Origin: Phenylobacterium sp. | Lineage (GTDB): Bacteria; Pseudomonadota; Alphaproteobacteria; Caulobacterales; Caulobacteraceae | Direction: 5' to 3' | Length of the DNA: 42,457 nt | Assembly (NCBI RefSeq): GCF_030693625.1 | Contig: NZ_JAUYAF010000059.1 | Coordinates: 1-42,457, forward strand | Shown here: piece by piece, positions 23,360 through 31,741 of the stretch | Numbering within the stretch: the stretch's first letter is position 1 | Layout: every line of letters starts with the position of its first letter | Position numbers and translations under genes: made by a program | The notes under the pieces: generated by a model | What the model was told of the DNA's origin: nothing | Databases searched by the model: none | The model's input: only the letters and a program-made list of their open reading frames with translations

Positions 23360-24367
23360 ATGGTCGCCGACAAATCAATCCTGACATCAAGAGCGGATTG
23401 GCGCGGTGCGCGCATGGCGGAGAACGACCAGTGGATTTACCGGCTCTCCGCAGGTGAAATCGACGAGTTGGACGCGGCCCTCGCGCACGCCAAGGCCAAG
23501 GGGCTGTCCGGAGATCAGATCTCTCGCGCCGACTTCCCGCTGGACAGCCTTTCGGACACGCTGGACGCACTGACCGACGAGCTCGTCGATGGCCGCGGCT
23601 TCGTCCTGATACGCGGGCTTCCCGTGGATCGCTATTCGAAGGAAGACGCCGGCTCCATCTATTGGGGCATGGGGACTTACATCGGCCGGCCTTGGCCCCA
23701 GAACGCCCGCGGCGATCTGCTGGGCGATGTGTTGGATACCGGCAAGAGCATTACGAACCCTCACGTCCGGGGTTACGAGACGAACGTCCATCTCCCCTTC
23801 CATACCGATGGTTCGGACCTTGTGGGCCTGCTTTGCCTGCGCGACGCCAAGAGCGGCGGTCTCAGCAGCCTGGTGAGCTCCGTCGCCTGCCACAACGAGA
23901 TCGCCCGCACGCGGCCCGACTTGCTGGAACGGCTCTACCAGCCGTTCTTCTACGACTGGCGCGGCGAGCATCCCAAGGACGGCAAGCCTTACTATGAGAT
24001 GCCGGTGTTCACCCGCCACGACGGCCGACTCTTCAATCGGTATATCCGCGGCTATATCAACTCGGCCCAGCGGTTCCCGGAGCTGCCTCGCCTGACCGGC
24101 TTGGAGATTGAGGCGCTCGACACGCTCGATGCGCTGACCGTCAATCCCGAGTTCCGGTTGGACATGGTCCTGGAGCCCGGGGACATGCAGTTCATCAACA
24201 ACTACGTCCTCTTCCACTCCCGTACGGAATTCCAGGATTGGGAAGAGCTCGATCGTCGGCGGCACCTTAAGCGTCTGTGGCTTGCCACCGACAAGTTCAA
24301 GAGCCGGCCGCCCAGCTTTGAGGATCGGGGCTACGACCGCGCAGGATGGCTCAAGAAGGCGAGCTAA
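23360..24367 (+). CDS. TauD/TfdA-family Fe(II)/2-oxoglutarate dioxygenase
   Basis: This 335-residue enzyme starts after an AGAGGAGG ribosome-binding sequence. The iron ligands are visible as HTDGSD (His and Asp, about residues 148-150) and the distal His in YVLFHSRTEF (about residue 285). The 2-oxoglutarate-binding Arg is in RRRHLKRLWL shortly after. The segment GRGFVLIRGLPVDRYS is typical of TauD-like proteins that are not taurine enzymes. It hydroxylates an unknown substrate, releasing CO2 and succinate. It is divergent to the acyl-CoA-dehydrogenase-fold gene, with a shared candidate operator. A second, truncated TauD gene follows downstream. Confidence 0.92.
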   Translation: MVADKSILTSRADWRGARMAENDQWIYRLSAGEIDELDAALAHAKAKGLSGDQISRADFPLDSLSDTLDALTDELVDGRGFVLIRGLPVDRYSKEDAGSIYWGMGTYIGRPWPQNARGDLLGDVLDTGKSITNPHVRGYETNVHLPFHTDGSDLVGLLCLRDAKSGGLSSLVSSVACHNEIARTRPDLLERLYQPFFYDWRGEHPKDGKPYYEMPVFTRHDGRLFNRYIRGYINSAQRFPELPRLTGLEIEALDTLDALTVNPEFRLDMVLEPGDMQFINNYVLFHSRTEFQDWEELDRRRHLKRLWLATDKFKSRPPSFEDRGYDRAGWLKKAS

Positions 24368-24469
24368 CCTGTGTGAGATCGGGAACTCAACCGGCCGCGT
24401 CTCGGTGAACTATGCAGGCCGGATCACGGGCGGAGATCAGCACAAGAAGAATGCAGGGAGGAACGCGCA

Positions 24470-24538
24470 ATGACCTATGAGACCATTGAAGTCCGCAAGC
24501 TGAGCCCGATCATCGGGGCAGAAGTCCTCGGTGTGGAT
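24470..24538 (+). pseudogene. N-terminal stub of a second TauD/TfdA dioxygenase gene
   Basis: An ATG behind a GGGAGGAACG ribosome-binding sequence starts MTYETIEVRKLSPIIGAEVL then GVD, the standard N-terminus of TauD/TfdA proteins. After 23 codons the similarity stops at a junction with transposase sequence. All iron ligands are missing. It was probably the second gene of the TauD operon before truncation. Confidence 0.7.
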
Positions 24539-24542
24539 GCGC

Positions 24543-24608
24543 GCTCACACCCACTGGCGATGGCATCTCGACGAGGTCTACGTGAAGATCAACGGCGAGA
24601 TGCGCTAT
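24543..24608 (+). mobile_element. IS6-family transposase fragment
   Basis: A frame different from the TauD stub reads AHTHWRWHLDEVYVKINGEM then RY. This matches the start of the catalytic core of IS6-family transposases; the Asp of LDEVYV is the first of the DDE triad. Only 22 codons remain. It directly adjoins the truncated TauD gene, so the insertion or a later deletion probably caused that truncation. Confidence 0.65.
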
Positions 24609-24754
24609 CCACCTCCACGGGTCCGCGGACCTCACTGAGGCATGGCTTCGCCGCCACGACCCCGACGGCATGAAAGGCTGCGGGGCCCGGAATTTCAGCA
24701 AAGGGCGATTGCCGAAAGCGTCACCAAGCTAAACCCCGACTTGGGTGGAAGAGC

Positions 24755-25039
24755 GGATTTAGCTCAAGCTGGAACAAGGCCATGACGGCCATCAAGGAGG
24801 ACACCCTCCACTTCCATGACGCCCGCGGCACCTTCGCCACCAAAGCTTACCTAGCCGGCTTCAAGCCGACCGAAATCGCCGAACTGCTCGGCTGGTCGGC
24901 GGACAAGGTCGAGCGCATCATCGACCGTTACGTGAACAAGAACGCCTTGCTACGGGACAAGATTCGGCGGCTAGACGAGGCGCGCGAGAACGCCAGTGGA
25001 ACGAAGACTGCAAAACCAGCTGCAAAACCGGTCGGGTGA
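24755..25039 (+). pseudogene. Tyrosine integrase, C-terminal fragment
   Basis: The frame reads GFSSSWNKAMTAIKED, then TLHFHDARGTFATKAYLAGF, then EIAELLGWSADKVERIIDRYV. This is the conserved end of phage-type integrases: the HxxR box is the HDAR segment, and the DRYV segment stands near the catalytic Tyr (consensus LGWSxxxVxxIxxRYV). The N-terminal arm-binding and core domains are missing. The frame ends in a Lys/Ala-rich tail, 15 bp before the tRNA-Gly 3' end. This is where an island integrase is expected. It cannot catalyse excision on its own. Confidence 0.8.
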
Positions 25040-25054
25040 ATTTGAGCTAAGTGT

Positions 25055-25129
<75 letters not shown>

Positions 25130-25196
25130 AGATGCCTTATCAGGTAAGGCTTGCAGTAGGGGTTCTCTAGCGGGTCTCCGGGGCCCACTCAAGCGC

Positions 25197-25397
25197 CTAA
25201 CCGGTGATGACCCATTCGGCGACATAGGCCTGGGCCTTGCGGGCGAGGCCGGGGGGGCCGGAAAAGTAGAATTCGCTGCCGAACATCGTGCGCTGTTCGC
25301 GCCAGGCCAGGGGGCCGGTGTCTTCGGTCTGCAGTATCGCTCGCAAGCGGTCGCGCTTGGCGGTGGGTACGAAGGCGATATAGGTCGCATCGGGCAT
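25197..25397 (-). CDS. Small conserved hypothetical protein
   Basis: A 66-residue frame starts MPDATYIAFVPTAKRDRLRA after an AGGAAACC ribosome-binding sequence. It is soluble, with alternating strand-like and helical segments, and ends QAYVAEWVITG. I do not know a named family. It is the first native gene right of the tRNA and shows normal codon use. Confidence 0.6.
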   Translation of the reverse strand: MPDATYIAFVPTAKRDRLRAILQTEDTGPLAWREQRTMFGSEFYFSGPPGLARKAQAYVAEWVITG

Positions 25398-25503
25398 GGC
25401 GGTTTCCTGGCCCCTCTTGCCAAGGAAACCGTGAGTCGAACTTAAATATGGTTAACGCGATCAACAGCTTGGCTGTGGCGACCTGCCGCAGTGTGCGGAC
25501 GAT

Positions 25504-25692
25504 CTAGGCCTCGAAGATGGCCTCAATGGGGAGGCCGAACAGCCTCGCGATCTTGAACGCCAGCGGCAGGCTGGGATCATACTTGCCGGTCTCGATGGCG
25601 TTGACGCTCTGGCGCGAGACGTCGAGGTGGGCGGCCAGCTCGGCCTGGCTCCAGTCCCGCTCGGCCCGCAGGACCTTGAGGCGGTTCTTCAT
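25504..25692 (-). CDS. Small XRE-family regulator (YozG-like)
   Basis: This 62-residue protein is almost entirely one helix-turn-helix: MKNRLKVLRAERDWSQAELA, then HLDVSRQSVNAIETGKYDPSL. This type is typically encoded beside a small membrane protein and represses its own operon. Here its ATG overlaps the stop of the membrane gene at 25689-26129 (ATGA), so the two are coupled. A strong palindrome at 26140-26156 upstream of the pair is the expected operator. The longer open frame upstream in the same phase is not coding. Confidence 0.88.
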   Translation of the reverse strand: MKNRLKVLRAERDWSQAELAAHLDVSRQSVNAIETGKYDPSLPLAFKIARLFGLPIEAIFEA

Positions 25693-26129
25693 CGCCGGGC
25701 CAGCCGCCACCACAGGCCCACAGCCAGGGCGCCGGTGACCTGCATGGCCAGGGGCAACATGTAGCCCAAGGTGAAGGCGCGCCCGAGGCTCGGGCTGGTC
25801 TCGACGGCCGGCCAGAGCCAGGTCAGGCCGCCCATGCCGATGAAGACGAAGGCCGGGAAGGACAGCAGCAGGCCAAACAGCCCACCCCAGTACCAAGCCA
25901 CCCGCTCGGCCTGCCGCAGATACTCGTCCTGAGCCCGGTAGATGCGGATGGCGAAGACCGTCCACCAGACGACGATGACGGAGACCAGCACGGTGGCGCC
26001 GACGATCCGGACCGGCCGCTCGAGGCCCTGGATGCGGCTGAGCAGCACCATCAGCAGCCCCAGCATCATCAGGCCACCGAGTCCGATCAGGCTCTGGCGA
26101 CGCAGCTTGCGGGTTCGAGGATCGGTCAT
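25689..26129 (-). CDS. Integral membrane protein paired with the XRE regulator
   Basis: The protein is 146 residues with four membrane segments: SLIGLGGLMMLGLLMVLLS, IVGATVLVSVIVVWWTVFAI, WYWGGLFGLLLSFPAFVFIG, and a last one around YMLPLAMQVTGALAVGLWW. A short cytoplasmic loop RIYRAQDEYLRQAER joins the middle pair, a motif seen in membrane partners of small XRE regulators. The function is unknown. It is first in the two-gene operon behind the palindrome at 26140-26156. Confidence 0.8.
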   Translation of the reverse strand: MTDPRTRKLRRQSLIGLGGLMMLGLLMVLLSRIQGLERPVRIVGATVLVSVIVVWWTVFAIRIYRAQDEYLRQAERVAWYWGGLFGLLLSFPAFVFIGMGGLTWLWPAVETSPSLGRAFTLGYMLPLAMQVTGALAVGLWWRLARR

Positions 26130-26139
26130 GATATGCGTC

Positions 26140-26156
26140 CTTGTCTATATGACAAG
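26140..26156. promoter_or_regulatory. Operator palindrome of the XRE/membrane operon
   Basis: CTTGTC-TATAT-GACAAG is a perfect 6-bp inverted repeat, 10 nt before the start codon at 26129. Related half-sites (TGACATG, TGTCAAG, CTTGTCA) recur through 26200. A TTGACA element on the minus strand lies at about 26176-26181. Autoregulation by the small XRE protein is likely. Confidence 0.6.
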
Positions 26157-26275
26157 CAAACATGACATGTCTCAATATGTCAAGCGACCTTGTCATCGGT
26201 CAAGTTTCGTGGCTGGCTCCAGCGCAACCTTGGAGCCGACGCCTTGCGTCTCCCCGCGCCGACGAACGTTTTAGG

Positions 26276-26593
26276 TCAGAGTTGGCCGCTGAACAGGACC
26301 GCTAGAATATACCAGGCCACGCCCAATGCGGTGAACACGGCGAACGGCGCGCCGACCAGCACCGGCCAGGCCCGTCGACGGTAGCGCCGGACGACATAGC
26401 CGGTGACTCCACACCATCCCAGAAACGACAGAGTCCCGATCAAGCCAGCGTACGGGTCCAATGCTTCATAGATTTGGGAAGGCGCGTTCAAGCGCAGACG
26501 CGTCACACCAAAATTGATCGCCGCCAACAGGTAGGTGGCGAGGATCAGCCACCATCGGAGCGTCAGCCCCAGCGATTTCGCCTCAGCCTGCAC
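26276..26593 (-). CDS. Small membrane protein, unknown
   Basis: A 105-residue frame starts at a GTG that overlaps the end of dcd by one base. Three hydrophobic segments are visible: WWLILATYLLAAINFGV, AGLIGTLSFLGWCGVTGYVV, and VLVGAPFAVFTALGVAWYIL. A basic loop RRYRRRAW separates the last two. I do not recognise the family. It is probably co-transcribed with dcd, but no functional link is evident. Confidence 0.6.
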   Translation of the reverse strand: MQAEAKSLGLTLRWWLILATYLLAAINFGVTRLRLNAPSQIYEALDPYAGLIGTLSFLGWCGVTGYVVRRYRRRAWPVLVGAPFAVFTALGVAWYILAVLFSGQL

Positions 26594-27621
26594 TAGCGGT
26601 TCGCGGTCCAGCGCTGGAAGTGCTTGGAGAGTTTCAGGCCCTGGCGCTGGTAGTGGCTGCCCTGGTCGCCATAGAGGCGCGAGGGCTTGGCGGTCAGGGG
26701 CTCATAGACCAGGCGGGCGACGGTCTGGCCGTCTTCCAACAGGAAGGGAGTCTCGTGGCTGCGGACCTCCAGCACGCCCTTGGAGCCCACGCCTTGGGCC
26801 TCCTCAGTCCCGAAGCCGGGGTCGAAGAAGCCGGCGTAGTGAACCCGGAACTCGCCCACCGAGGGGTCGATGGGGGTCATCTCGGCGGCCTGCAGCACCG
26901 GGATCTCGATCGCCTCCTTGGACGCCAGGATGTAGAATTCGCCCGGATCCAGCAGCAGCTCGCCGTTCTGCGGGATCAGCGGCTCCCAGTAGTTTCGCGG
27001 GTCGTGGCCGTCGACATTGTCCATGTCGATGACGCCGGCGTGGCGGCGCGCGCGGAACCCCGCGACCCCGTCGGAGAGGTCGACCCCGACGCTCTTGGTG
27101 AGCAGTTTCGGCGGGGCGCCGCGCTTCAGACGCAGCTGGTTGAGCCGGGTGCCGGCGCGCACCAGGATGGAGAAGGTCTGGGGCGCGATCTCGATATAGG
27201 TGGGGCCGTCATAGCCCTCGATCACGTCATCGAAGGCCGGCTGGTTGTCCGACAGCAGGCGCACGAAGACATCGACGCGGCCGGTGGAGCTCTTGGGATT
27301 GGCGCGGGCCGAAACGCCCGGCGGCAGGTGCAACCGCTCCTGCAGCTCGGCGATATAGACGCAGCCTTTCTCCAGAACCGCACCCCTGGAGAGGTCCAGT
27401 TCATGCATGGCCACGTCGGCGATGCGGCTCGCCACCGTGCGGCCCAGGCGGGGGAGGAAGCTCGCCCGCACCCGCCAGCAGCGGGCGGCCAGGCGCAGGT
27501 CGAGGCTGGCGGGTTGCACCTGATCGGCGTCGAAGGGCGTCGCCGAGGCGATGGCGCCCTGGGCGATCAGGTCATCGATGGATTGGCAGGGGAGAATCCC
27601 CGCGCGGGTCGCGTCGGTCAT
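26593..27621 (-). CDS. dcd: 2'-deoxycytidine 5'-triphosphate deaminase, two-domain form
   Basis: This 342-residue enzyme starts MTDATRAGILPCQSIDDLIA; the longer frame upstream runs into repeat DNA. It converts dCTP to dUTP for dTTP synthesis. The usual bacterial enzyme has about 190 residues and one dUTPase-like domain. This one has two in tandem, a form common in alphaproteobacteria. Domain 1 includes QVQPASLDLRL and ARANPKSSTGRVDVFVRLLS (the catalytic Ser-Ser-x-Gly-Arg region). Domain 2 includes LDPGEFYILASKE, VHYAGFFDPGFG and the end LYGDQGSHYQRQGLKLS. Confidence 0.9.
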   Translation of the reverse strand: MTDATRAGILPCQSIDDLIAQGAIASATPFDADQVQPASLDLRLAARCWRVRASFLPRLGRTVASRIADVAMHELDLSRGAVLEKGCVYIAELQERLHLPPGVSARANPKSSTGRVDVFVRLLSDNQPAFDDVIEGYDGPTYIEIAPQTFSILVRAGTRLNQLRLKRGAPPKLLTKSVGVDLSDGVAGFRARRHAGVIDMDNVDGHDPRNYWEPLIPQNGELLLDPGEFYILASKEAIEIPVLQAAEMTPIDPSVGEFRVHYAGFFDPGFGTEEAQGVGSKGVLEVRSHETPFLLEDGQTVARLVYEPLTAKPSRLYGDQGSHYQRQGLKLSKHFQRWTANR

Positions 27622-27690
27622 CGGCGGGACACTCGCCGGGAGGGCGAGAGTTGGCAAGTGCGGCGTGTTGGTTGGGATGGTCCAAACGCC

Positions 27691-27814
27691 GCTCATCCCG
27701 GCGAAGGCCGGGACGCAGATCGTAAAGCGCCGAGAACGCAGAAAGGCCCGCTCGGAATTCTCCGGACGGGCCTAGCCATAGGATCTGGGCCCCGGCCTTC
27801 GCCAGGGTGAGCGG
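27691..27814. repeat. REP-like pair A (two inverted copies of a palindromic repeat)
   Basis: Copy 1 (27691-27720) reads GCTCATCCCGGCGAAGGCCG and continues GGA. Copy 2 (27781-27814) is its reverse complement with a few changes. Each copy is itself a CCGGCGAAGGCCGG hairpin. The pair lies upstream of dcd and downstream of the small membrane genes. The same unit recurs at 31649-31734 and 41974-42098. Confidence 0.8.
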
Positions 27815-27858
27815 TATAGCGGGGGCTGGGGTCTCTCCTTCACCCACCCCCCGCCCGC

Positions 27859-28080
27859 CTAGTGCTTGCTCCGTCCGACCTTGGCGGCGATCTCGGCCAG
27901 CATGGCGACGGCGGCGCCCACCCCGAACAGGGCGAGCGCCTCACCGAAATTGGCGGCCGGGCGCAGCACCGCCGGAACCCAGCTTTGCAGATGGTCCGAC
28001 AGGGCCAGGATCACGAGGTTCAGCGCGCCGAAAAAGGTCAGGATCAGGCTGAAGACCCGGATCGCGAAATTGACCGGCAT
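27859..28080 (-). CDS. Small membrane protein, tandem paralogue 2
   Basis: This 73-residue protein has two membrane segments: VFSLILTFFGALNLVILAL and ALALFGVGAAVAMLAEIAAK. It begins MPVNFAIRVFSLIL, and the downstream neighbour gene begins MPLNMLFRLLGLIL with the same layout, so the two arose by duplication. The genes are 6 bp apart on the same strand. No known family is evident. The conserved LAEIAAK motif at the cytoplasmic end is shared by both. Confidence 0.65.
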   Translation of the reverse strand: MPVNFAIRVFSLILTFFGALNLVILALSDHLQSWVPAVLRPAANFGEALALFGVGAAVAMLAEIAAKVGRSKH

Positions 28081-28086
28081 CGTGGG

Positions 28087-28308
28087 CTAGTAGCTCTTGG
28101 CGGGACGCTTGGCGGCGATCTCGGCCAGCAGGTAGATCATGGCGCCGAGCCCGAGCAGGCTCACCGACTGGGCGAACCCTTCCACCAGCATCAGCTGTTT
28201 CGGAATGGAAGCCAGGACCGAGGCCGGCAGGAAGCCGATGGCGACGTTGAGCAGGCCCAGCACAACCAGGATCAGGCCGAGAAGGCGAAACAGCATATTG
28301 AGCGGCAT
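28087..28308 (-). CDS. Small membrane protein, tandem paralogue 1
   Basis: This 73-residue protein has two membrane segments, LLGLILVVLGLLNVAIGFLP and SVSLLGLGAMIYLLAEIAAK. It is the first of two tandem paralogues, with an AGGA ribosome-binding sequence 10 nt before its ATG. It aligns end to end with 27859-28080 without gaps in the helices. It is divergent to metZ across a 207-bp gap. The function is unknown. Confidence 0.65.
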   Translation of the reverse strand: MPLNMLFRLLGLILVVLGLLNVAIGFLPASVLASIPKQLMLVEGFAQSVSLLGLGAMIYLLAEIAAKRPAKSY

Positions 28309-28515
28309 TAGGTGGTGTCCTCCCTGTAGTTAAGCTGAGGTTGCCGTGTTTTTGAGCAAGTCGGAAGCCGATTCAGCCAGACGGCGAATGCTGAAGCTTG
28401 ACCCCGAGGCGCGCCGTGAGGTTCATGCCGCCCTCCCTGAAGGCTTTCGCAGGAAAACTGGATTCCGGTTTGGCGCGCGAAGGCGCTTTCTGCGGACCCT
28501 TTAAAGGAGCGCCCC

Positions 28516-29700
28516 ATGGCCGAAGATCCGAACACCTGGCAGCAAGAGACCAAGCTGGTGCGCGGCGGTATGGCCCGCTCTCCCTATGGCGAAATCTCCG
28601 AGGCCCTCTTCCTGACGCAGAGCTTCTCGTACGAGAGCGCCAGCGCGGCCGACAAGCGGTTTTCCGGCGAGGAGCCGGGCTTCATCTACCAGCGCTTCGG
28701 CAACCCCACGACCCAGATGTTCGAGGACCGGCTGGCGCTGCTGGAAGGCGCCGAGCAGTGCCGCGCCACCGCGTCGGGCATGGCCGCGGTGCATGTGGCC
28801 CTGCAGGGCCTGGTTCGGGCCGGCGACCACATCGTGGCCGGCCGGGCCCTGTTCGGATCCTGCCGCTGGATCCTGTCGGAGCTGATGCCCCGCTACGGGG
28901 TGGAGGTGACTTTTGTCGACGCCACCGACATCGAGGCCTGGAAGAACGCCGTGCGGCCCAACACCAAGGCCTTCCTGGTGGAGACGCCCGCCAACCCGCT
29001 GCTGGAGGTGACCGCCATCGGAGCCGTCGCCGACGTCGCCCATGCGGCCGGCGCCAAACTGGTGGTGGACAATGTCTTCGCCACCCCGCTCTTCCAGAAG
29101 CCGCTGGCGCTGGGCGCCGACATCGTCGTCTATTCGGCCACCAAGCATATCGACGGCCAGGGCCGGGTGCTGGGGGGCGCGATCCTCGGCGGCGCGGAGC
29201 TGATGACCGAGAGCTACAAGGACCTGCTGCGCCACACCGGGCCGGCGCTGTCGCCGTTCAATTCCTGGGTGCTGGTCAAGGCTCTGGAGACCCTGGAGCT
29301 GCGGGTCACCCGCCAGACGCAGAACGCCGCCAAGGTGGCCGACGCCATCGGCGCCCACGCCAAGTGCCGGCGAGTGATCTATCCCGGCCGCCCCGACCAC
29401 CCCCAGGCCGCCATCATCGCCAACCAGATGTCGGGCGGCGGCAGCGTCGTGGCCTTCGACCTGGGCAGCCGCGAGGCCGCCTGGCGCTTCCTCGACACCC
29501 TCGCCATCGTCGACATCTCCAACAACCTGGGCGACGCCAAGTCCATGGCCACCCACCCGTCCACCACCACCCACCGCTCCATGCCGGAGGCCGAGCGCCT
29601 GAGCATCGGCCTCACCGAGGGCTGGGTGCGGATGAGCGTCGGGCTGGAGGGGTCAGGCGACCTGATCCGCGACGTCGAACGGGCCCTGGACGCGGCCTGA
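28516..29700 (+). CDS. metZ: O-succinylhomoserine sulfhydrylase
   Basis: This 394-residue PLP enzyme of the Cys/Met-metabolism family makes homocysteine from O-succinylhomoserine and sulfide. The PLP-Lys lies in VYSATKHIDGQGRVLGG (about residue 210), where the GQGRVLGG loop is typical of MetZ rather than cystathionine synthases. Other blocks are YQRFGNPTTQMFEDRLALLE, ATASGMAAVHVAL, and THPSTTTHRSMPEAER. An AAAGGAG ribosome-binding sequence precedes the start. I looked for a SAM-II riboswitch in the leader and did not find its conserved loop. Confidence 0.93.
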   Translation: MAEDPNTWQQETKLVRGGMARSPYGEISEALFLTQSFSYESASAADKRFSGEEPGFIYQRFGNPTTQMFEDRLALLEGAEQCRATASGMAAVHVALQGLVRAGDHIVAGRALFGSCRWILSELMPRYGVEVTFVDATDIEAWKNAVRPNTKAFLVETPANPLLEVTAIGAVADVAHAAGAKLVVDNVFATPLFQKPLALGADIVVYSATKHIDGQGRVLGGAILGGAELMTESYKDLLRHTGPALSPFNSWVLVKALETLELRVTRQTQNAAKVADAIGAHAKCRRVIYPGRPDHPQAAIIANQMSGGGSVVAFDLGSREAAWRFLDTLAIVDISNNLGDAKSMATHPSTTTHRSMPEAERLSIGLTEGWVRMSVGLEGSGDLIRDVERALDAA

Positions 29701-29730
29701 GGGCTTACCCCCCTCGATAGGGGAGGGTTC

Positions 29731-30645
29731 TCAGGCCTCAGCCTTCAAATCCGCCGGGTCGACGGAATAGGTGCTGGAGCAGTACTCGCAGGTCACCTTG
29801 ATCAGGCCGTCGTCCTCCACCATCTCGGCGCGCTCCTCGGGCGAGAACGAGGTCAGCACACTCTCGATGCGGTCCTGGGAGCAGCGGCAGAAGGCCTTCA
29901 GCGGCTTGGCCTCAAAGACCCGGACCCCGTCCTCGTGGAACAGGCGGAACAGCAGGGTTTCGGCCGAGATGGTGGGGTCGATCAGCTCGTCCTCGCCGAT
30001 GGTCTCGAAGAAAGCCTGGGTGCGGACCCAGGCCTCCGCCGTCGGGCCACGGTTCTCGTCCTCGGCGATGTTCTGGATCAGCATGCCGCCGGCCCGCCAG
30101 CGCAGGCCGTCGCCGAGATCGGCCTGGCCCACCGCCAGCCGCACCCGGGTGGGGGTCTGTTCCGACTGGGCGAAGTACTGCTCGGCGCACAGGGCCAGGG
30201 TCTCGCCCTCGATGGTGGTGATGCCCTGGTAGCGGTCCATGTCGGCGCCCTGGTCGACAGTCATGATGAAGACCCCCTCCCCCAAAAGCGTCTTGGCGCC
30301 CGGCCGCACGAAGCCCTGGGCCGCCTTGGCCACGGCGTCGGGGTCATAGCGGCAATAGCCGCGCAGGGCGCCGTCGGTGTCGTAGTCCACCACGACGTAG
30401 CGGACCGGGCCGTCGCCCTGGGCCTGGACGATCAGCCGCCCGTCGAACTTCAGGTTGGAGCCCACCAGGGCCGCGAGCGCGCAGGCTTCGCCCAGCAGGT
30501 TGGCGACGGCTTCGGGATAGTCGTGGGCCGCCAGGATCTCGTCCACGGCGGCGCCCAGGCGGGCCAGGCGGCCGCGCACGGGCTCACCCTCGATCTGGAA
30601 GGGGGCGACGAGGTCGTCGGGGGCGGCGGTGGTGTCGATGCTCAT
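29731..30645 (-). CDS. hslO: Redox-regulated chaperone Hsp33
   Basis: This 304-residue protein starts MSIDTTAAPDDLVAPFQIEG; the longer upstream frame is not homologous. Its C-terminal redox switch has four Cys: FCRCS (about residue 258) and CEYC (about residue 290). They bind zinc when reduced and form disulfides under oxidative stress to switch on holdase activity. The core has RGRLARLGAAVDEIL and FDGRLIVQAQGDGPVRYVVV. It is third on the minus strand after argD and argF, 47 bp downstream of argF, an order found in other alphaproteobacteria. Confidence 0.95.
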   Translation of the reverse strand: MSIDTTAAPDDLVAPFQIEGEPVRGRLARLGAAVDEILAAHDYPEAVANLLGEACALAALVGSNLKFDGRLIVQAQGDGPVRYVVVDYDTDGALRGYCRYDPDAVAKAAQGFVRPGAKTLLGEGVFIMTVDQGADMDRYQGITTIEGETLALCAEQYFAQSEQTPTRVRLAVGQADLGDGLRWRAGGMLIQNIAEDENRGPTAEAWVRTQAFFETIGEDELIDPTISAETLLFRLFHEDGVRVFEAKPLKAFCRCSQDRIESVLTSFSPEERAEMVEDDGLIKVTCEYCSSTYSVDPADLKAEA

Positions 30646-30692
30646 GGGCGGGCCATATAGGGAAAGGCCCGCCGCTTTGCGAGCGTGGCAGA

Positions 30693-31628
30693 TCAGCCGA
30701 TGGCGCCAAAACACCAGGCCAGGATCGACTTCTGGGCGTGGATGCGGTTCTCGGCCTCATCCCAGGCGAGCGAGCGGGGACCGTCCAGCACCTCGCCGGT
30801 GACCTCCTCGCCCCGGTGGGCGGGCAGGTCGTGCATGAAGACCGCGCCGGGATTGGCCTTTTCCATCAGGGCTTCAGTGACCTGATAAGGGCCCAGCGCC
30901 GCCAGCCGGTCGTCGCGGTCGGTGTCGCCCATGGAGACCCAGGTGTCGGTGATGACGCAGTCGGCGCCGGTGACAGCCTCCAGCGGATTGTCGCTCACCT
31001 CGATCCGGCCCTGCAGGTCGGCGGCGCGGGCGAGATCGACGCGGTCGGGATGGTATTTGGCGGGGCTGGCGATCTTCAGCTTGAACCCGAACACGGGCGC
31101 CGCGTGGATGAAGGTCGAGCAGACGTTGTTGCCGTCCCCGATCCAGGCCAGCGTTTTACCTTCAACAGACCCGCAGCGTTCCTCGAAGGCCAGCAGGTCG
31201 GCCAGGATCTGGCAGGGGTGGCTCTTGTCCGATAGGCCGTTGATCAGCGGCACCTTGGAAACCTCGGCGAAGGTCTCCAGATCGGTGTGACGGTTGGCGC
31301 GGATCATCACCGCGTCGACCATCCGCGAGAGCACCATGGCGGTGTCCTCGATGGTCTCGCCGCGGCCCAGCTGCATGTCGTTGGCCGTGGAGATGATTAC
31401 ATTGCCGCCGAGCTGGCGCATGGCGGCGTCGAAGGAGAAGCGGGTGCGGGTGGAGTTTTTCTCGAAGATCATGGCCAGGGTCCGCTCGGCGCCGGGCGCG
31501 TCGGCGTCGATGCGGCCCTGGGTCCAGCCCTTGCGCGCGGCCTTGCGGGCCTTGGCGTCATTGAGGATCACGCGCAGGTCGGCGGGGGGTATCCGCCAGA
31601 GGTCGAGGAAGTGTCTGACTTGGGTCAT
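30693..31628 (-). CDS. argF: Ornithine carbamoyltransferase
   Basis: This 311-residue enzyme starts [20 protein letters not shown]. It makes citrulline from ornithine and carbamoyl phosphate in arginine synthesis. Signatures are [20 protein letters not shown] (carbamoyl-phosphate STRTR site), [20 protein letters not shown], and [20 protein letters not shown] (the HCLPA-like motif with Asp in place of Cys). It is separated from argD by a gap that holds REP-like pair B, whose hairpins could affect the read-through ratio between the two genes. Confidence 0.95.
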   Translation of the reverse strand: MTQVRHFLDLWRIPPADLRVILNDAKARKAARKGWTQGRIDADAPGAERTLAMIFEKNSTRTRFSFDAAMRQLGGNVIISTANDMQLGRGETIEDTAMVLSRMVDAVMIRANRHTDLETFAEVSKVPLINGLSDKSHPCQILADLLAFEERCGSVEGKTLAWIGDGNNVCSTFIHAAPVFGFKLKIASPAKYHPDRVDLARAADLQGRIEVSDNPLEAVTGADCVITDTWVSMGDTDRDDRLAALGPYQVTEALMEKANPGAVFMHDLPAHRGEEVTGEVLDGPRSLAWDEAENRIHAQKSILAWCFGAIG

Positions 31629-31648
31629 CGGGGAATCTCCCAACTCCC

Positions 31649-31734
31649 GCTCACCCCGGCGAAGGCCGGGGCCCAGGTTCAGCCTGGGAGCGAGGAGTCC
31701 TAATCTGGGTCCCGGCCTTCGCCGGGATGAGCGG
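31649..31734. repeat. REP-like pair B between argD and argF
   Basis: Copy 1 (31649-31680) reads GCTCACCCCGGCGAAGGCCG and on through GGGCCCAGG. Copy 2 (31702-31734) is its inverted counterpart. The two are separated by 21 bp and can form one long hairpin or two small ones. The pair sits in the 113-bp gap of the arginine operon. Confidence 0.85.
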
Positions 31735-31741
31735 AGTTAGG

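Noticed and set aside
28398..28515. SAM-II riboswitch in the metZ leader
   Set aside because: The AAAGGAG ending is present, but the conserved GTGATTT-type loop and pseudoknot arms of SAM-II are not.
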